Of a stretch of DNA of 64,000 nucleotides, positions 1 to 13,775 are shown piece by piece. Under the pieces are notes generated by a model. It did no database searches, was not told where the DNA came from, and was given only the letters and a program-made list of their open reading frames with translations. This DNA is from Monomorium pharaonis. Its lineage: Eukaryota > Arthropoda > Insecta > Hymenoptera > Formicidae. Where the stretch lies: assembly GCF_013373865.1 (NCBI RefSeq), contig NC_050469.1:21506046-21570045 (forward strand), in the 5' to 3' direction. The stretch's first letter is position 1; every line of letters begins with the position of its first letter. Both the position numbers and the translations under genes were made by a program.

Positions 1-1591
1 AGTTTTTACTTTGTGCTTTATGTTAATTATTTTAATGTCGTCCTAAATACAGTTAATTAGAAAATAAAATCTTAATAATAAAGAAATAAAAAAATATATA
101 AAAATCACAAAAAATTAAATTAATAATTAAATTCAACCGCCATTTGAGCGGACACTCCAGTTCTTAAGATAAAAATTCGCTATCACAAGTCATAATTCGT
201 TAAGAACACAAACAGAGATCGGTGGAATCAGTTAAAGTAAAGTCTTTAGTTTCAAATCTACACTTCGCAATCTCTAATATTAAATATACAGCTTAAATTA
301 AATTGAATGACAGACGCGAAGTCGCTCGAATACTTTTGTATGCAATTTAAATGGAAAGGCCGAGTCACTAACTTCAATTTATCTAGAATTTGCCGGAACG
401 TCAATAAGAAGCAGGTGACGCCGAATACGTTTTATCTGTTAAGGTGAAGCCAGGTGGCTTGCCAGGATTGTTATCGTTATGCCCTACCGTGGTTACTGCA
501 TATCTCTTCCTCTCCGTCTCGCTTACACGGTACAAACAGTTTAGTCGGCGCGATTAACGCGTCCGTTAGAATTGACCTTTTGTTTAGTAATATGTAAAAC
601 GCGATGAAATGCGGGCGATAGAGACCTCAACGAATTACCATAATCCACCTTTACGTCGAAAACGACAGCGCTCTATCGCGCGCATGTGACGCGTCGCCAC
701 CCCACATTCCCACACTTACGTTTTAGTAACGAAGAAAAAAAAAACAGGTGAGCACCGCCGCACAAGTGTCGCACCGACCACGTATCGTTAATTTTGCTTA
801 GCCGTCTTTAATTGGATGTAATTACAGTTGAGGGGAGGCAGAACCAGCTTTAAAGGTAACTTTCCACCGTGCACTAGGTTTTTTTTTTTTTTTTAATAAA
901 AAATATGTTATAAATATGGATAAAATCAAACTTTTAAAGAAATAATGGTGACAAATAAAACAGACTTTAAGAATATAACTTTCTCAATTAGAAAATTGTA
1001 AAAATTACAAAAGTTACAAACGTAAATCTATATTATTATATATGTAAAAATTTATTAAAACTTTAAATTATTGTAATCGTATTATTTTACGCGGGCGTGA
1101 AAGCTTTAGCGGTCTTTCACGCTTTTCTGTCTAGAAAATTCTGGAAGGATCTCTTCTACTCCATACGACATCTGTCGAGGGTACAGACCATTTCAAAGTA
1201 GCACACTGATTTCTTTCTTCGATTCCGATCGTCGGAGTAAATCTTGCGGCTAGCAAAAATCCCAAAGTTATATCCCAACTGCTTTTGCTTCGCGTTCAAA
1301 ATTTGACAGCCAACGTATGTGCAATTCGCCCGGCGATTATTGCATCAGGCCGAGCGTCTTGGGTGCGCTTTCCCGTAGAAATAATTACTCGCGAAGCCCC
1401 TCCTGCTTTCCCATAACTCCCGTGTCCATGTGGCGACCGTGGCGTCGTTAATAGGGCCGTAGGGACAGGGCCCTGCATATTCTAAGTACACCTGCGAGGC
1501 TCGCGTGTAGTAGCTGCACCTCGCACCCCGTGTTTCATGGACGATGAGCGTGGGAGTGCAGCCTGGAGCTGGCCCTCACGCTGCACACACA

Positions 1592-1593
<2 letters not shown>

Positions 1594-1635
<42 letters not shown>
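1594..1635. repeat. (CT)n microsatellite
   Basis: 21 uninterrupted CT units. A shorter tract of the same kind is at 2182-2208. Confidence 0.95.
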
Positions 1636-1640
<5 letters not shown>

Positions 1641-4600
1641 CTACTGAAGCCAGTCATCGTTTAGAATTTCAGGCATAATGAGCCTAAAAATGTGTCTTGG
1701 ACTAAGAACGAAGCGCGCCGAAAGAAAGAACTTGCTTTCATGTCGCAAATAGTTTAATCCAGCTATCCTTGTCGAAACGTAACGATTGCGACTAGCAAGT
1801 TGCCGCACTTATTATTTTGCAATTGTAAAAAAAAAAAAAAAACTAATGCGCACGCAACTAATGTTACAATTAACACAGTTTCGCGATCGATCGCGGCATA
1901 ATGCCGCGTCTACTTTTAAAAGTGTAATCCATTGTGACGACACAGCGCTATTTTCATAAGCTAAGACTGATAAGACCGATTGCAAATTGTTAACGTAATT
2001 ACACGTACATTTAACTTATTTTCTTTGCAGCTTTGAGGGGGTCGTGTAATGACAACTCAAAGTTCGGCATTTAAATGTAATGCGATAATGAGAATCGCTC
2101 GTTAATAGGCAAATAATTTGAAAAAAAATTCTAGAATTCTCATAAAAATGTTTTAAGCGTTTTCACAATGTATCGTACGTGCTCTCTCTCTCTCTCTCTC
2201 TCTCTCTTCAATTCTCGCAAACTGGACGCGCTTCGACAATCAGACACAACTGGACAAAATTCTCAATAAATTAAAAACGAAATACATTTCAACGGTTGTA
2301 GGGTCCCTTCGAAACCTTCCTTTCGTACAAAATACGTTGCCTATCTAAATATAAGCTCCTTGTGCCCGACCCAATACAGGCACAGGCTGAAAGCGTTCGT
2401 TAATTAATAGATCAACAGTCGAGGAAATTTCGGCGGCTACATCTTGAAAAGTGCATATCTCAGGGGCAGGGGGAAGCCGTTGCACACGAGAAAGCGGAGA
2501 GAGGGGAAGGGGGGGGGGAACGCCGCAGTCAGTCGGGCTATGGTATATCGAGCGGGGCTAAAGTGGCAGCAGCCGCGTATCAGCTGTGAAACAGGTGCCG
2601 ACGAGGACTGCCGGAGAACCGTCGTCGGTCGGCCGCTTAGGCGGCAGTAACGGTGAGCAATGGAGGCGGCGGCGGGCAGTAACAGGAGCAGCGACAGCGA
2701 CGGCGACGGCGGCAATGCCTCGTGGCACGTGCCAAATCGAATGAAACGCTCGGCCGGCGTACACAGCTGCCGTCTGCCGTGGCGCAGGGCACTAGAGGAA
2801 GAGAGAGTAAAGGGAGGAGGAGTGAAAAAGACCCGGCGGCCTCTTGAAAATTAAAACCTGCCTCACGAATGTTCTCGACTCGCCGCCGCGCCGTAAGGTC
2901 ATTATCTTGGGCCGAGGAACTCCGTGGCTGCGACCCACATCGGGATCCGGGACTCTTAACGTAACGTTAGACGAAATCGATAGTTCGCCACGTTAGAAGC
3001 GCTGCGTGAATCCGAGATCTTTGCCCGGGATGGTTCCCAAGTCTTCCGAGGGTCATTCGTGTTCGAGATCCGGGGCAGAATTATTCCCGTTTATATTAGA
3101 AGAAAAATTGTATCCCCGGACTCCCCGGGAAAACGAACCTTTCGGTGAACTTTCGATAAACGTGAGTTACGTTAGAGTCGTTATCTTCCACATTTGTGTG
3201 CCTGGCATCTGTGTGCCTAAACGATCACCTCATCAAACGTGTTACACGAAGTAACCGTTTCCAAGTATCGAATACACACGTAAACCTTCCTCATTAAAAG
3301 CAAAACGTTAACGCCTTTTGCGCTTGGAAGAAAGAAAGAAAAAAAAACAATCCCGTCAGGTTCGATAAAACCATTAATCGTGTTGAGAGACTATTTACCG
3401 CTCCGCGCGAATAAATTTGAATGATAACGATTTCAACGTGACGCACAATTCAACAAAAAAAAAACATCCCGTTTATTAGCGTAATGGTACGCGCATGGTT
3501 TCGTAACGCGCGGTTTCCTTACTGGGGGGACCTCAACCCAGAAAATCCCGCCGGTGGGCTTTTCTTAAATAACAAAAAAATAACAAAAATCATCCGCGCC
3601 GCCGTTAGAACAATGGGCCAGCGGGAAATGTTAACGAACCCGCAATCGCGCTAAAACGAAAGTAACGACCGTGCCCGCGCTATCTCGCCGCATCCATCTC
3701 TCTATCGCGTATGCACAACACAATATGTATAAAGACCGCGGCGGCGCGGCGAAACGACGCCGCTCTTTCTCCCGGCTCTCGGTTTCCGAGCCTACCGAAC
3801 GTACGTTTCATATACCTGCCGTGGTCGTGAATCGTTCCCTTTTACTCGAAACGCGCGTGTATACGCGCCCGACGCATACACGCGTACGCACACAGGCCAC
3901 CGGGGCACAGACGCGGAATTATACGTGCAGGGAGAGACCGCGCGTGATGAGCACGGCTCGTAAAAAAGTCGTCCACGACGACGGCACGACGAAATCGCGC
4001 ATTGTTCGTTAGACCGGTGACCTGCGAACTCTCCCACACTCTGCCTGCGCTCACCCCGCGGAGGTGCATCTGTGTGCGCACGCACGCATGCACGCACGCA
4101 CTCCGAAGACGAAGGCATTTGCATAATTGCGCGCGCGCGCGCGTGCGCGTGTTACGAGGAAAGAAGCGTCGCTCGCCGCAACCATCGCTGCTTCTGGATC
4201 ATTAATTATCAGCGCAGGAGAATAAATGGGATAAAAACAGAGTTAGCCGCGAATAACATAGACCGAAGTGAGCCGCCCCAGGAATCATCGATTCGCACGA
4301 GAGATAGAATTTGCTCGAAGACTCAATTTCGAAAACGCGATTGCTGACGTAGCCGTTATATTTAAATAACCATACAATGCGCTGTAACGCGGAATGTGAA
4401 GGCTACTTAATTGCGCTTTTTTTAAAGCCGGAATATTCCGCTCTTCCCCCGATCGTCGCGTTGTCATCAAATGAGGGGTCGTTGTTCTTCTGAGTCGACA
4501 GTGATTAATGATCCAGAAATCATATTATGTGACGATATTGACGGACGTTTGGATGTGCTCAGATTATGGATGATTATAAATAAAATTATGACGTTGCGAT

Positions 4601-4839
4601 TTCTAGACGCGCGCGCAGACACTTTAAGACGGCCTTTAAACGTTTAATATTCGATTGATTTTGAATACGTGATTTTTTTCCCTTGGTTAAATAAATATAC
4701 GTAAATAATATGAAAATATTGTGAAAAGAATCTTCACAATTTTAATCATCAATTACCAATCAATTTTTTCCACATTTTAATAATTCATTTATTTCAATTA
4801 AAGATTCATTGTTTTCAATCTGAATAATTAAGAATAGTA

Positions 4840-4928
4840 CACTGAGGAAAGAAATTGAAATATTCCAGAAACAAATATTGTCCATAACGTTTCTTTCAAT
4901 ATTAATAGTTATAAAAAAATTGATTGTG

Positions 4929-5009
<81 letters not shown>

Positions 5010-5145
5010 TACATTTCTATAAAATTTAATTTTATTTTTATTAATTGTATTATTTGCCACGAATAAAATTTTATTCCGCCGTATTTTAAAACAAAGATTT
5101 ATTTGAATGAAAATTTAGTAAAATTTCAGTATTTTTTTCTCAGTG
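4840..5145. mobile_element. TA-flanked MITE, Tc1/mariner-like (CACTGAG ends)
   Basis: The left end, TA|CACTGAGGAAAGAAATTGAAA, is mirrored at the right by a sequence whose reverse complement is TA|CACTGAGAAAAAAATACTGA. Both ends are bordered by TA, the usual Tc1/mariner target duplication. There is no open frame of note inside, so the element is non-autonomous. A long (GA)n tract sits in its middle. The superfamily is inferred from the TA and the size. Confidence 0.6.
4934..5009. repeat. (GA)n microsatellite inside the MITE
   Basis: About 38 GA units with one AA interruption, lying within the 4840-5145 element. It creates artificial poly-Arg-Glu and poly-Ser-Leu frames. Confidence 0.95.
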
Positions 5146-7908
5146 TATAAATCGTAAGCCTGTAATTGTTGAAGAACATTTAGGGAACCAGTAATTGTTG
5201 AAGATTCGAACATAAATTGTACGGTTTACGGGCACGTTTTCGTTGCCGCTTATCACGCGAATAAGAGAAATTGGCATGGCAGAGCGACAGCGAGGTTGAG
5301 TTAATTAACTTTATGAACCGTGGCACCGATATCTTCGTGCCATTTAAAGCGCGTACAACATCGATACAGTTTTTATCTCCAGGCCCCGCTGCAATTCGAC
5401 GCATCCGAAGCGTGTAACTCGAGCTCCCAAGCGTGTGCCGCCGAGACCTTGCGCGATACGCTTTATTGCCAGCTTAACGAGGGCCACACCTTAACGGGGA
5501 AGGACGAGGGACGTGCATCGCGAACAAAAGATCCTTACGTTCGAAGTAACGATATAGTTACGGGCCATTATGCAGATAGCCGAATGTTATAATTGTGACG
5601 TATCGGCCTGTTGTAGGACGCAAATCGCGCAAATCGATTTTGCCGAGATCGTTTTCGCCGAAGGACTCGCGAGAAAAACGAAAGAAGAAGTTTGTTGTTC
5701 AATAAGTTGTAACATCAATAAATTGTATAAAAATTTTAGATTTCTCTTTAAAAAAATGGAGGATTAAATCTTGGTTAACTTTAATTGATAATCTATAGGA
5801 AAATGCTTAAATCGCACAAAAACATGGAACAAAAGGATTAGTTGCAGAAGAAACAGTTTGTACATTTCAATTGTATATTGAACTATAAATTCTGTTTTAT
5901 TTCGAACTAGCATACGATTGGTCTTGACCTAATCCATTAAACGATGTCAGAACGAATTTATGAATATCATTTTGATGTAAAGTTACGTCAATCTCTCCGC
6001 ATATTAATCGCTGCAGCAAATTCATTTTCAATAATAACATGAAACATAATCTTCTAAATTTTCATTGATCCAGTAAGTTTCTTTTAATAATATGATAATG
6101 TGACGAATCATTAACATTTAGTTTTTAATGATTACAGCCGAAATAATAATCGAAAAATTGTATAAAATTTAATGAATCCCCCACGCAGAGAAAGATGTAG
6201 CCAACAAAGCTAAAATATAACCGTGGCAGCTAAGATGTGTCCTTAATTAAAATAGAGACAGTTCATGTCGTTGTTGGCAGAGCTCAATTTATTAGTTATC
6301 AAAATGTAATAGCTACTCCAGTAGAAATAAATCTAATTCAGAATCTAGTGGCTAGAACTATTAGATTAAGTTTTTACTTATCACTGGTTAATTGCTGACT
6401 GCATATTTCTAATCCAGTTTTTGTAATTATTATTTACTGTAACTGTTATCCAATCCCTACACAAAAAGTAATAATAGATGGCGCTGCATTTTCAAAACTA
6501 TATTATCCAGCCATTATCTAGCTATTAGCAATTATTGATCTGCTTTGATTGAGGTTGATGTTAACTTATTTAAAAAAATATTTTTAATGTAATCTATAGA
6601 CTTTAAATATTAATGCATATCGGAATACGATACGTACTGTTAGTATATATTGAAAAAAATAACAAGATACAACAAGAAGATGATACAAATAATCTAGATT
6701 AGATAGACTGGGAAAAGTGAGCGTTACCAGATAGTGGCTATGTAAAACACAACTTTTCTATTTTATGATTAGATAGACATGAGATTTAATTTCTACTAGG
6801 GAACAGAAAAAATATATTCGTCACCAAATATAATACATGGTAGCATTCTATGAACAAATTGCAATTCAAATGCGTAATTTTATGCGCGTAAACCATACGG
6901 AAATATAGCTACCACTTTCTTAATTATTCGTGTGTTAAGACATGCTTTTAATTGTAATAAATTAGATAAAGTAGTATCTCGAAGCAAATGTATTTTATCT
7001 TTAATAACCAACTTTTTAACGACGATAGAAAAATTCGAACTAGCTACTGATCGTTAGCTGATATTTCTAAGCCTTCTTTCTTAATATTTCTTAATTCTTT
7101 CCTCGTCAAATGTCATTTCTTAAAATTCTAAGTAAATGTATCGTGGAATTTTTTCATCCGACTATATGTCCGAGTAGAAATAGTCAATATTTTGTTTTCG
7201 AGAAAGTTTCCGATTGTTAGAAGTCTAGTATCGTCTGATTTATCGCGTAATTTGCAAATAATTCTGTCTCCTTATACGCATGTCCCGACATTTGACCTCA
7301 TACGTTAGGGGCAATCGTTCGATAGCATCGCCAGACTGAAAACACAAAGTCGCTTAAATAATGGGTATTGATTGACATTTTAACTGGATTTGTTGCGACG
7401 TCCGAAAATAGAACGCAGTAATTTCAACGCCGTACATCGATATATTTTGATCGTTGAAACTTGAAACGCCCGACAAGTACGTTGCGAGAAATAATTATGT
7501 GTTACGTCAAAATATATGAGACGTAAAATAATTACGTCTAAAAATTAATCGCTGCAAGAAAATAGTGAAACGCATTCACGCGGACAGCTCTTCTTTCCTT
7601 TATAATTAGTACGATACATACGTAGTACTGTTTAAACAACTCGTCGATTTTTTGCGTACACGCCAAACACGTGTAGAATCAAAATCGGAGTCTGCGATCG
7701 AGCGCTTGGCGTATATAGACGATAGTATTAGGAGTGCATTCATATCTTGCCGTCGTTCTTTCCTTTTTTTTTTAAATCAATATTGTACTTTCTTCAAAAA
7801 GTATATATCTTATCGCGATACTTCGTATATGTCGATCGATCCGAGATCGAAATCTGCGAGGAAACGTCGTTCCGCGAATACTCTTTTTCGCGTGCACGTA
7901 GAAGATAC

Positions 7909-8440
7909 CTGGCGTGTGGGTGGTCGCGTCCAAGGAGACCGGCGGCACCACGCTGGTGTGATTGCTGCGGGTGATCGCGTGCTGATGGGAATGCTGATGA
8001 TGCGGATGATGGCCGGTGAGAGGCTCCGCCTCCTGGTACGCGGGGTAATCGGCGTAGAACGGTTCGTGGCCTGTCATCAGCGTGTCCAGCATCTGGAGCA
8101 CCATTTCCGAAGACGCGACGGCGTTAACGTTGCCGTTGCTGGTGCCGGTGCCGCCGTTGCCGTTGCTGCTGCTGTTGCTGCTACTGCTGCTGCTGCTTCT
8201 GCCGTTGCTGCTGCCGCAGGTCGTTAACGCGGCGATGTCGCCGCCGTACGCGACGTCGAGTATTATGCCCGGCGCCTGCTGCCCCGAAGGCCGCGACGTC
8301 CCGACGCTCACGACGCCCGCCGTGACGTCGCCTTCGATTGTCCCGCGTGACGACGACGATGACGACGACGACGTTGGCCGTTGCTGCTACTGCTGCTCCT
8401 CCTCGTTGGCGGCGACGAGCGCGCGACGACGAGCATCCAT
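7909..8440 (-). CDS. pnt: probable pointed P1-type start exon (alternative amino terminus), with in-frame TAG
   Basis: On the minus strand the frame from ATG 8440 reads MDARRRALVAANEEEQQ, then a TAG at 8389-8387. It then continues open through QQRPT, an eight-Ser run, GIILDVAYGGDIAALT, poly-Ser/Asn/Gly and MVLQMLDTLMTGHEPFYADY, a His-rich segment and SLDATTHTP. It ends CCAG|GTATCT at 7909 (donor at 7908-7907), phase 1, the same as the 19382 exon, so it can join the same downstream exons. An in-frame TGA lies ten codons upstream of ATG 8440. If the TAG is real, the first usable ATG is 8104 (65 codons, Kozak A at -3). The composition and the CpG-rich upstream DNA suggest a separate promoter exon, as for Drosophila PntP1. 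A cassette exon is an alternative. The isoform assignment is inference. Confidence 0.62.
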
Positions 8441-8807
8441 GCGACCGACCAGACTATTCCGCGCGCGGAATCACGCTTTTACGACACGCCGTCCGTCGTC
8501 TATGTTGTCTGCTAGGAGAACGTTGTTGCGCATGATAGCGCGACGCGATTGCGACACAGCCGCCGCGACGATCGCGCGACGATGACGACGGCGACGAGGA
8601 CGGCATAGACGAGAATCCTCGGCGGATTCGGTCTCTCTCTCTCTTTTTGCTTTTTCTTCAATGTTACTCCCAAAGGGAAAAGTCGAGTTCCCTCTCGCGC
8701 TTGCCGGGAATTTTGCCGTTTGGCCGCGGGACGACGCAACAGGTGTCTCCCAGGCTGGCTGCGCGCATCGAATCTCTCTCTCTCTCTCTCTCTCTCCTCT
8801 CTCGTTG

Positions 8808-8829
8808 ACTCAGCTGCGCGCAGCTGAGT
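8808..8829. promoter_or_regulatory. 22 bp perfect palindrome with two CAGCTG E-boxes
   Basis: The sequence is ACTCAGCTGCG followed directly by its exact reverse complement. It therefore holds two CAGCTG E-boxes around a GCGC core, the type of site bound by bHLH dimers. It lies about 370 bp upstream of ATG 8440. Confidence 0.5.
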
Positions 8830-9844
8830 TTAGCAGTCCTCAGGTATCCCGCCTTCGCTCGGCGACGATCCTGACAATAAAATCGGGATAAAGTTGTAAC
8901 TCTCTTCGGTTAACACACCGCGTTCACAGTCCCACCGGATCGACCTCAGCCTTCAAGACGCCCCTCCTAATTACTTAATTAAAGCTCAGTTTCTCTCACT
9001 CCGGCATTAACCGGGATTGATACACCTCCCGGATAATTCCCTCAATCATTCACCACGTTCAGTTCCGCTCACAGAACACTGAGTTGGATTTTCCAGGTAT
9101 TCCTCACTGATTACCAATTATTCACTGCGCATTCAGTTCCACAATCAAGATCGAATTAAATTCTTCCCCTCCTACCCGCGGATTAGAGGCATCCACTCGA
9201 TCACACACCGCGCGCGTCTAATTCTCACGAAGGAGGCTCCGGCTCAGATTGGATGTTTTTCCCTACTACGCGATTTCGCGCTCGCGCGTGTAATTTCTCG
9301 CGTGGGCGAGAGATCTCTCTCGGTGTATCCACACTGGCCTGGTCGCACTGCCCGAAACAACGCGCGGCGTTTCCCGAAACCCGAGTCGCAGGCGGCAAGG
9401 AGCTCGCTCTCTCTCGCGCGCGCACTCCTCCACTTGACGCGAGCGCGCGTGTCACTGTGACGAAGCGCCGCGCCGTTTCCGCTCTACGGTGCTCCGCTCC
9501 GCTCCGCTCCGCGGCCCCGTCCCTTTCATCCTCCATCGCATTTTCCTACCCCTCTGCCCCTCCGGCGGGGCTCCGGCCGCAGACGCTCCACGGCGTCTCG
9601 CACGGCTATCCCGGTGTCGCATTGGTGCCGCACGGTGGTGGTGGAAGGTGGGAGTTCACGTGCCTACCTAGTGGGGCTGCCACTCGAGTGGAGGGGCGCG
9701 AGATAGGAAACCCGGCCGCTTGCTCAGAAGGGTGGACGAGGGGGGAGATCGGGGGAGGCAAGGGGGGGGGAAGCGATCGCAGCGAGAGGAAGGGAGATCG
9801 CAAAACGCCCCCTCGAAGCTTCAACCACCTGCTGCCACCGTTGC

Positions 9845-9867
9845 CGTCGTCGTCGTCGTCGTCGTCG

Positions 9868-9908
<41 letters not shown>

Positions 9909-9930
9909 GTCATCGTCATCGCATTGCCGG
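9845..9930. repeat. (TCG)n/(TCA)n trinucleotide repeat
   Basis: A run of TCG triplets passes into a long run of TCA triplets and back to mixed TCG/TCA. It reads as poly-Ser, poly-Val or poly-Ile frames on the plus strand; none is believed to be coding. Confidence 0.95.
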
Positions 9931-12900
9931 TATCCCGTAATATATGTACGTTTCTATGATATTAGAGATACAGCAAACTATTCGAATACGAATTGAATAA
10001 TTGAATCGAATAGATTCGGACAGAATTTTATTTGATTCGGATTTGAATTTTTGATTTGAATGATTCGAATCCGAACTATTTGGAAATTTCGAATTTAAGA
10101 GTTTGAAATACAAATTTATTGATAATCATAAAATTATACTTAAAGTGGCTGTACATATCGTATAATCAATATTATTTTCCTCTTACATATAGAAATCTTT
10201 TTTATTATCTATATTTTTATTACCTAAATTAAAATTAACATAAAAAAACAACAATTGTGTTGTTAATTAAAAGTAACATTTCAATTCGACTCAGCATTAA
10301 AAAAAACCTTAATTTATGTATCTCTAGTTTTTAGTAATTTATAATACTTTTTATTATAAAACAAATATATAACAAAATTCTTAGAAGAGAGCTATAAAAA
10401 TACTACGATAAAATGTAAAAATAATATAAAATATAATAAAAATTATGATAATATTGTAACAATAAAGGCATCATAAAAAAGAATGTTTATCACAGAGCCG
10501 GATTTTTATAACAGCTCGTCTGTTATTATCTCATAACAAGAATGTGAGCGATTTCGCGACATCGTATGACGAGAAATATTCGCACAAAGCATTTATGGTG
10601 ATAAGATATCGCAATAAAGTGGAGTCCTACATATCTCGTGGATTTGATTGTTACGTTAAAATTGTCAGTTGGGAAACAGCAAACAACAAGCTAATAACAA
10701 GTCAATAATTAACCAATTAGTAATGGCGTACTAATTTATAATGGCGAGTGAAACGTAATGCATCTGGTCTACACACAAAAGGTCGATGTGACGTAATTGC
10801 TGTGGTGTGCTTTAATTAATTAGGTATCGCTGCTAAACTGTACTGTATAATAATCTCTCTCTCTCTCATTTTCATGCTCAAATAATAATATAAATATAAT
10901 GTTTACGTTCATAATAAATGATTAAAATGTATATATTTTGACACATATTATCAATAAAATAATTATCAAACATACGTATGCAATGTGCATTTGACATTTT
11001 CTAAATGTTTATTTCAGAGAAGTCTTCAAAATTATCCGCTTCCGTGAGAGAAATTAAAATGTATAAAAGACAATAAAAAATATTAAACCATTTCTAAAGC
11101 AAACCACAATTTTTCAGAATGAAGGTATAATTTTATAATCTTGCACAATGCATTATTTTCGTAAATTTTCTTCACGCACGCGAGACTAGAGAGAAACGTC
11201 TCGACCAAAGCGTTCCGATTACGTGTATTTTTCCGCGCTAGATCGTTAGATCGTCTTCTCTCCGCCGCGCGACGGTGGCAAACGCGTTCGACGCGAGCCG
11301 AGAAGGACCTAGCCTATTTTTGAGAGGGGGCTGTGACCGGAGGGGAGGTGGAGGCGCGCAACAGACCGGATGTTGAGAGGCGAGGCAACGGGGGTTTCTC
11401 TGTTCGGCGGCGGTCTCGCACGTGATGCAGAGGGGACCGGAAGCGCTCACTCCCCTACGCCTCGTGCCTCTCTCGGGTTCGTATAGCCTCGGCGGCAATA
11501 GTAATGGGACTTACGAGAGCCGCACAATAAGAACGCGCGCGCTTCGTTACCGCTCGCGTTCGGGCCTGTCCGGGCTGACACCGCCTCGGCCGTCTCTATT
11601 TTCTATTCGAGATTGAGGATCTGAGTAATTGATCGTCGAGCGTACCGATAGTCGCACTTTCATGCTGTTCTGCTTTCTGCGATTGAACTCGGAGATATAG
11701 TTTCATTGTACAAAGCGAATTTTCTCTTTTAGAAAACGAACATTTTTTAATGTATATAAATATATAAATGTATATGTATATGTATAACACTATTTTAGTT
11801 AAAAGCTCTAATTTTTAATTGAATCCAACGATTCTTAGCATATTTAATTTGCGCTTCTCTAGATAAAATATTTAATTTGAAACAATAATAAATTGCTATT
11901 GATTTGATTATTTAAAACTTGATTACCTCGATAATTTATCATTTAATAATTGGCTGTCTTTCTTTAGATTACAGTATTACCTAACACTCTAATATTAAAG
12001 AACCTGAATTAATTCTTTGAATAGCATCTCATTATTTTTAACATCTACGTGCGCTGAAGTTTATGCGCTTAAGTTCTTTTAATACAAAACATGTAGTTAA
12101 AGAAACAACTTTGTCTCAGCAACTTTATGGCTGAACTGTTTGATTTTAAAGTAAGTAACGTCCATATTAATGTATGCATGCACTAAATAATAAATGTGAG
12201 TCAAATTTAACATTTCTCGAATTAAATTGTTTAACTTTATTGTTTTAGTTAAATTAACGATATATTGAGCAGAGAAGCAATTTATAAGAAGGATTAAAAA
12301 CAACTCGAATTGAGTACAATTAACTATGAAAAATCACGAATTTAACATTGTACAGAAAAAGATAAAATTATTTAGTCAAAAGCTAATTGACGTAATCAGA
12401 TTTCTAATAAGCAATTCAACAGCAATTCATTATTTTTTTTTTAATTGGATCAATTTACATAAAGATTTGGCAATGTTTATATATTCTAATAAAATAAGAA
12501 TTTTAGATATCTTTCTCCCAAAACGTATCTCCTCTCAAAAATATTATCCAATGGATATTCAATATAAGAAAAATCTAATTTATTATATTAAAATTGTGTT
12601 TAATATCGAATTAAAAAAGCTTTAATGAACGCATTTAACGTCCGTTGGATCCCCATTTACGCGAAATCACAGTAAATCTGCTGCAAAGAGAATCGCTATT
12701 ATAACGTATATTCTCGAACTAGTCATACAAGACGATCTGGTTCTCTTCTTCACATCTGTGCGATTCTTCCTCTCAATCGTACCACGCTCTCGAAGTGAGC
12801 AACAATGCTATGGTGAAGCGGTTCTGAGGAGGGTGCATTTACGAGTGCATTAAGGGAGGAGTACTTCGAGGACATTATAAAACTATCTTGCCGTCCCGGA

Positions 12901-13775
12901 GTGGTATTGGGGTAGGTCCCCCTCCCTTTCCTTTTACTACCAGCCCAGCGACTTCCGGTTGTAACGTGAGCTCCGAATATCGCTCCTGCTTTTTTCTTTC
13001 GCCCCCTTCTTTCTCCCTCTATCCCCTGTTCGCTTTTACACTCGTTCCTTGCATCGCTCCTTTTGTTTACTTCCATCGTGATATTTTTTTACATTCATAA
13101 TTATGCTAAATGTACCAATATAACCGGATATATCCTAACCTAAAATATACAATTTTTTTATTTATGGTACAATAAAAATAAAAATCTTGAAATATACAGC
13201 ACGCAAAGTAACATCTGCAATCAGCAATTCTTATATAAAAAAAAAAAACTATATATTTGTATATACATTTTTATCTTATTTTGCAGATATCAAGAATCAA
13301 TTTTGCGTGAGAAGATGTGTATCTTATGACAATTCGTATCTTAATCTAATGTAAAACAATGTATTAAATAAATAATGAAGAGAACGAACATTTTACTGTT
13401 TCCCTTCTTTTCAGCTAGGGGAAGTAAGTAATGATCAAATATTAAAATAAATTATAACCGTACTGCACTAACCACTGATAACCATTTTTGCACGATGATT
13501 ATTTTCGGTCTGACTAAAATAACGTTAAAATTCTCAAGAAACAAAATAAGATTTCTTAAAAAAAGAGAGAAATAGAAATCTCTGTGATCCGAGACACTTA
13601 TACCAGAGAAGGATTGTACTTTTCTATTTCCGGCCGTTCGTATATTTACCTTACGCCGTTCATCACGGCGTGTGCGTACGAAAACCTTGACGATAACCAC
13701 GACGGCGACAACGGCGACGAAGAGAAGGAGGACGATACGCACGAACGGGAAAGAAAGGACGAAAAAAAAAAACGT

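Larger units (their letters stand above)
1..7908. other. intronic DNA downstream of the P1-type exon
   Basis: Mostly AT-rich unique DNA inside the gene. It holds (CT)n tracts at 1594-1635 and 2182-2208, a GC-rich patch at about 2440-2850 with short low-complexity frames on both strands, CpG-rich DNA at 3.5-4.2 kb ending in a CG-alternating run near 4130, and a MITE at 4840-5145. I see no exon with convincing splice sites here. The 5.8-7.5 kb part shows nothing I recognise. Confidence 0.5.
8441..9960 (-). promoter_or_regulatory. CpG-rich candidate promoter/5' leader of the P1-type start exon
   Basis: GC- and CpG-rich DNA immediately upstream (minus-strand sense) of the 8440 exon, unlike the AT-rich introns on either side. 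It contains (CT)n at about 8772-8796, a 22 bp perfect E-box palindrome at 8808-8829, a run of CTCCG repeats near 9495 and a (TCG/TCA)n tract at 9845-9910. No TATA box could be fixed. The promoter role is inferred from position and composition. Confidence 0.4.

Noticed and set aside
2437..2854. GC-rich frames on both strands as an exon
   Set aside because: Composition is dominated by GGC/GCA repeats and a G run. No splice sites or domain. Possibly regulatory.
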